8,849 nt of DNA from Acidobacteriaceae bacterium UBA1307 (GTDB taxonomy: Bacteria; Acidobacteriota; Terriglobia; Terriglobales; Acidobacteriaceae): assembly GCA_002307235.1 (NCBI GenBank), contig DBTV01000036.1:114677-123525 (forward strand), written 5' to 3'. The translations under genes and the position numbers were made by a program. Below, piece by piece: positions 7,117 through 8,849 of the stretch (position 1 is the first letter of the stretch; every line of letters begins with the position of its first letter). Below the pieces are notes generated by a model. It was not told the DNA's origin, searched no databases, and saw only the letters and a list, made by a program, of their open reading frames with translations.

Positions 7117-8603
7117 TGAAGAGAATTTCTATCGCGCTTGCGGCGACCGTGACGTTGTGCGCCGGATGCAGAATCAAGCAGCCCTATTCCGTGCCGGTTG
7201 CGCCGGTGCCAGCGGCGTATCAGAATGCGCCGGCCAATTTTCAGAATGCGACACCGGCGACAACGGAGGCTGCGAAGGACTGGAAGCAGGCTACGCCGGC
7301 CGATGCGCAGGACAAGAGCAAGTGGTGGGAGGTTTACGGCGATGCGCAACTGAACGCGCTCGAGGAGCGGGTCGAGGTGGATAACCAATCGCTCAAGGCC
7401 GCCGTGGCGCGCTATGCAGAGGCGCATGCGCTGGTGCTCGAAACACGCTCGCAGCAGAAGCCGACGATGGCTGCTGGAGGCGATGTTGCACGCGACCGGA
7501 TCTCGCGCAACAAGGGCAATCCTCCGACGGAGAGCAATGCGGACTATAACGACTTTACCGTTGGCCTGTCGGCCAGTTGGGAGCCGGATCTGTGGGGGCG
7601 CATTCGCACGCTGGTGGGCGCATCGGTACAGCAGGCGCAGGCCAGCGCCGCGGATCTGGAGAATGTGCGTTTGAGCTTGCATGCGGAGCTTGCCGCGGAT
7701 TATTTCGCGCTGCGTTCGGCGGAGAATGAAGCGAAGGTGCTTCATGATTCGGTGCAGGCCTACGCGAAGGCGCTGCAGATGATGCAGGATCGCTATGATG
7801 GCGGTTTGGCGAGCCGCGTCGATGTTGAGCAGGCGCGCACGCAACTGGAGGCGGCCAGCGCGCAGGAGGCTGACCTGAGCGAGAGTCGCACGCATGCGGC
7901 GAATGCCATTGCGGTGTTGACCGGAGAGCTTCCGGAAAACTTTAAACTTGCCGCCGAGGCGCACGCGATGACGCCGCCGGAGATTCCGACCGGAGTGCCG
8001 TCAGAGTTGCTTGAACGTCGGCCGGATATTGCCGCAGAGGAGCGGCGCGTGGCGCTGGCCAACAGTCAGATCGGGCTTGCCCGCGCGGCCTATTATCCGC
8101 AGGTGATTTTGAGTGGTGCGCTGGGGCTCGAGAGCAAGAGTCTTGGCCGCTGGATGAGTTCGCCGAGTCGTTATTGGGCCGTGGGTCCGCTGCTCTCTGA
8201 AACACTCTTCGACGCGGGACGCAGACGGGCGGGCGTGGCGCAGGCAGCGGCGGGTTACGACGAGTCGGTGGCCAACTATCGCGAGCAGGTGCTCACGGCC
8301 TTCCAGCAGGTGGAGGACAATCTGGCCTCGTTGCGTATTCTGGCCGAGGAGTCGGCGCGGCAGCAGCGCGCGGTTGCATCGGCGCTCCGGGCCGAGCAGC
8401 TTGCCATGCATCGCTATCAGGGTGGATTGGTGACCTATCTCGATGTAATCAGCACGCAGAATCTTCGCTTGCAGAATGAGCGCATCGCGGTGGGCATTGA
8501 GCGCAGGCGCATGCAGGCCAGCGTGGCTCTGATTCGCGCACTCGGCGGCGGCTGGCGGTCGAGCAGTCTTCCGCGCGCATTCCTGCTGACGGCGGGCAAG
8601 TAG
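7116..8603 (+). CDS. RND efflux outer-membrane channel (NodT/OprM-type lipoprotein)
   Basis: A 495-residue TolC-superfamily outer-membrane factor of the NodT family, the exit duct of the pump. The N-terminus is a lipoprotein signal: MKR, a hydrophobic stretch, then LCAGC with Cys18 as the likely lipidated residue. The -3 position is Cys where Leu is usual, but NodT proteins are commonly lipoproteins. Two tandem OEP-type helical repeats follow. Visible landmarks are KWWEVYGDAQLNALEERV (about residue 69 on), SWEPDLWGRIR at 154-164, RYDGGLASRVDVEQARTQLE in the first repeat, PSELLERRPDIAAEERRVA from 295, ARAAYYPQVILSG, LTAFQQVEDNLASLRIL and RYQGGLVTYLDVISTQN in the second. Its ATG shares one base with the adaptor stop (TAATG), and AGGAG at 7104-7108 supplies the ribosome site, a sign of coupled translation. 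It is the last gene, closed by a terminator ten bases on. Confidence 0.95.
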   Translation: MKRISIALAATVTLCAGCRIKQPYSVPVAPVPAAYQNAPANFQNATPATTEAAKDWKQATPADAQDKSKWWEVYGDAQLNALEERVEVDNQSLKAAVARYAEAHALVLETRSQQKPTMAAGGDVARDRISRNKGNPPTESNADYNDFTVGLSASWEPDLWGRIRTLVGASVQQAQASAADLENVRLSLHAELAADYFALRSAENEAKVLHDSVQAYAKALQMMQDRYDGGLASRVDVEQARTQLEAASAQEADLSESRTHAANAIAVLTGELPENFKLAAEAHAMTPPEIPTGVPSELLERRPDIAAEERRVALANSQIGLARAAYYPQVILSGALGLESKSLGRWMSSPSRYWAVGPLLSETLFDAGRRRAGVAQAAAGYDESVANYREQVLTAFQQVEDNLASLRILAEESARQQRAVASALRAEQLAMHRYQGGLVTYLDVISTQNLRLQNERIAVGIERRRMQASVALIRALGGGWRSSSLPRAFLLTAGK

Positions 8604-8612
8604 CGTCATCGC

Positions 8613-8660
8613 AAAAATCACGGCCTTCAGAGAGCAAGCTGCGGAGGCCGTGATTTTTTT
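8613..8660 (+). terminator. Intrinsic terminator of the RND operon
   Basis: Arms 8613-8626 and 8645-8658 form a 14-bp perfect stem (core TCACGGCCT pairing with AGGCCGTGA, flanked by A5 and T5) with an 18-nt loop; the T-run is 8654-8660. It starts ten bases after the channel stop. The A-tract on the left means it could also stop readthrough from the minus-strand tRNA gene. Confidence 0.92.
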
Positions 8661-8825
8661 GAAAAAAAGGCGCGCTGCGATCTATGGCATTTGGGGTTTG
8701 CGTGTATTCCGAAATACTCTAAAATCTTCTACTTGATGGCATTATGCGAAGAGAAAGCCGGAAAACAACCTGTTTTTTTTTGAGGGAATTTTATTATTGA
8801 GCGGGAACGTGCCTGGAAGGGGTCC
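8661..8825. other. Non-coding, AT-richer spacer between terminator and tRNA
   Basis: No credible gene is seen. Visible items are a small inverted repeat GTATT/AATAC (8704-8708 and 8713-8717), the hexamer TAAAAT at 8720-8725, and a nine-T run at 8773-8781 preceded by a weak six-pair AT-rich hairpin. The stretch is plainly more AT-rich than the flanking genes. It would be the 3' flank of the minus-strand tRNA. Confidence 0.6.
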
Positions 8826-8849
8826 TGGCGGAGAGAGGGGGATTCGAAC
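8826..8849 (-). tRNA. Partial tRNA gene (3' end), probably tRNA-Ser
   Basis: Read on the minus strand, the last 24 bases give one T-stem base, the T-loop TTCGAAT, T-stem CCCCC, acceptor 3' strand TCTCTCC, discriminator G and an encoded CCA, exactly the T-arm and acceptor end of a tRNA. The 5' part, including the anticodon, lies beyond the window. Discriminator G with a predicted GGAGAGA 5' acceptor strand is typical of bacterial tRNA-Ser, but the isotype is inference. Confidence 0.85.

Noticed and set aside
6990..7964. Minus-strand open frame of 324 codons over the adaptor end and channel start
   Set aside because: Arg/Leu-rich shadow frame opposite two recognised genes.
8698..8725. Possible plus-strand promoter with TAAAAT as -10
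   Set aside because: No acceptable -35 is present, and nothing on the plus strand follows except the antisense side of the tRNA gene.

Overview
The window is a moderately GC-rich bacterial chromosomal segment. Its tail-to-tail and head-to-head gene layout, strong Shine-Dalgarno motifs, clear intrinsic terminators and double-membrane efflux machinery all point to a Gram-negative organism. The permease-first efflux operon and the protein wording suggest an acidobacterium (Terriglobia type). That taxonomic guess is inference; no rRNA or other marker here proves it.

Layout from left to right. (1) Positions 2-1234 hold the C-terminal two thirds of ilvD, dihydroxyacid dehydratase of branched-chain amino acid synthesis, cut by the window edge. 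(2) Positions 1235-1370 are a short intergenic stretch filled by a 7-bp tandem repeat (TAGGTGC, eight copies) plus an inverted copy that can fold back on it. (3) Positions 1371-1946 hold a flavodoxin-fold NAD(P)H oxidoreductase. (4) A bidirectional hairpin terminator (1966-1995) separates it from a convergent TetR-family regulator (2031-2663, minus strand). (5) An 82-bp divergent promoter region (2664-2745) carries a near-perfect 20-bp palindrome, probably the TetR operator. (6) Positions 2746-8603 hold a complete tripartite RND efflux operon: inner-membrane permease, periplasmic adaptor and outer-membrane channel, closed by an intrinsic terminator at 8613-8660. (7) After about 165 bp of non-coding, AT-richer DNA, the window ends in the 3' end of a tRNA gene on the minus strand, probably tRNA-Ser.

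How the genes work together: the TetR protein most likely represses the efflux operon by binding the palindrome that sits just downstream of the best -10 hexamer, and is released when it binds a substrate of the pump. The permease, adaptor and channel would assemble into one envelope-spanning exporter. The quinone-reductase-like protein and ilvD are separate transcription units with no demonstrated tie to the pump.

I do not see an undescribed system. The items most worth a second look are the heptamer repeat with its slippable hairpin, and the permease's altered proton-relay residues: the positions equivalent to AcrB Asp408 and Lys940 are Asn and Ser.
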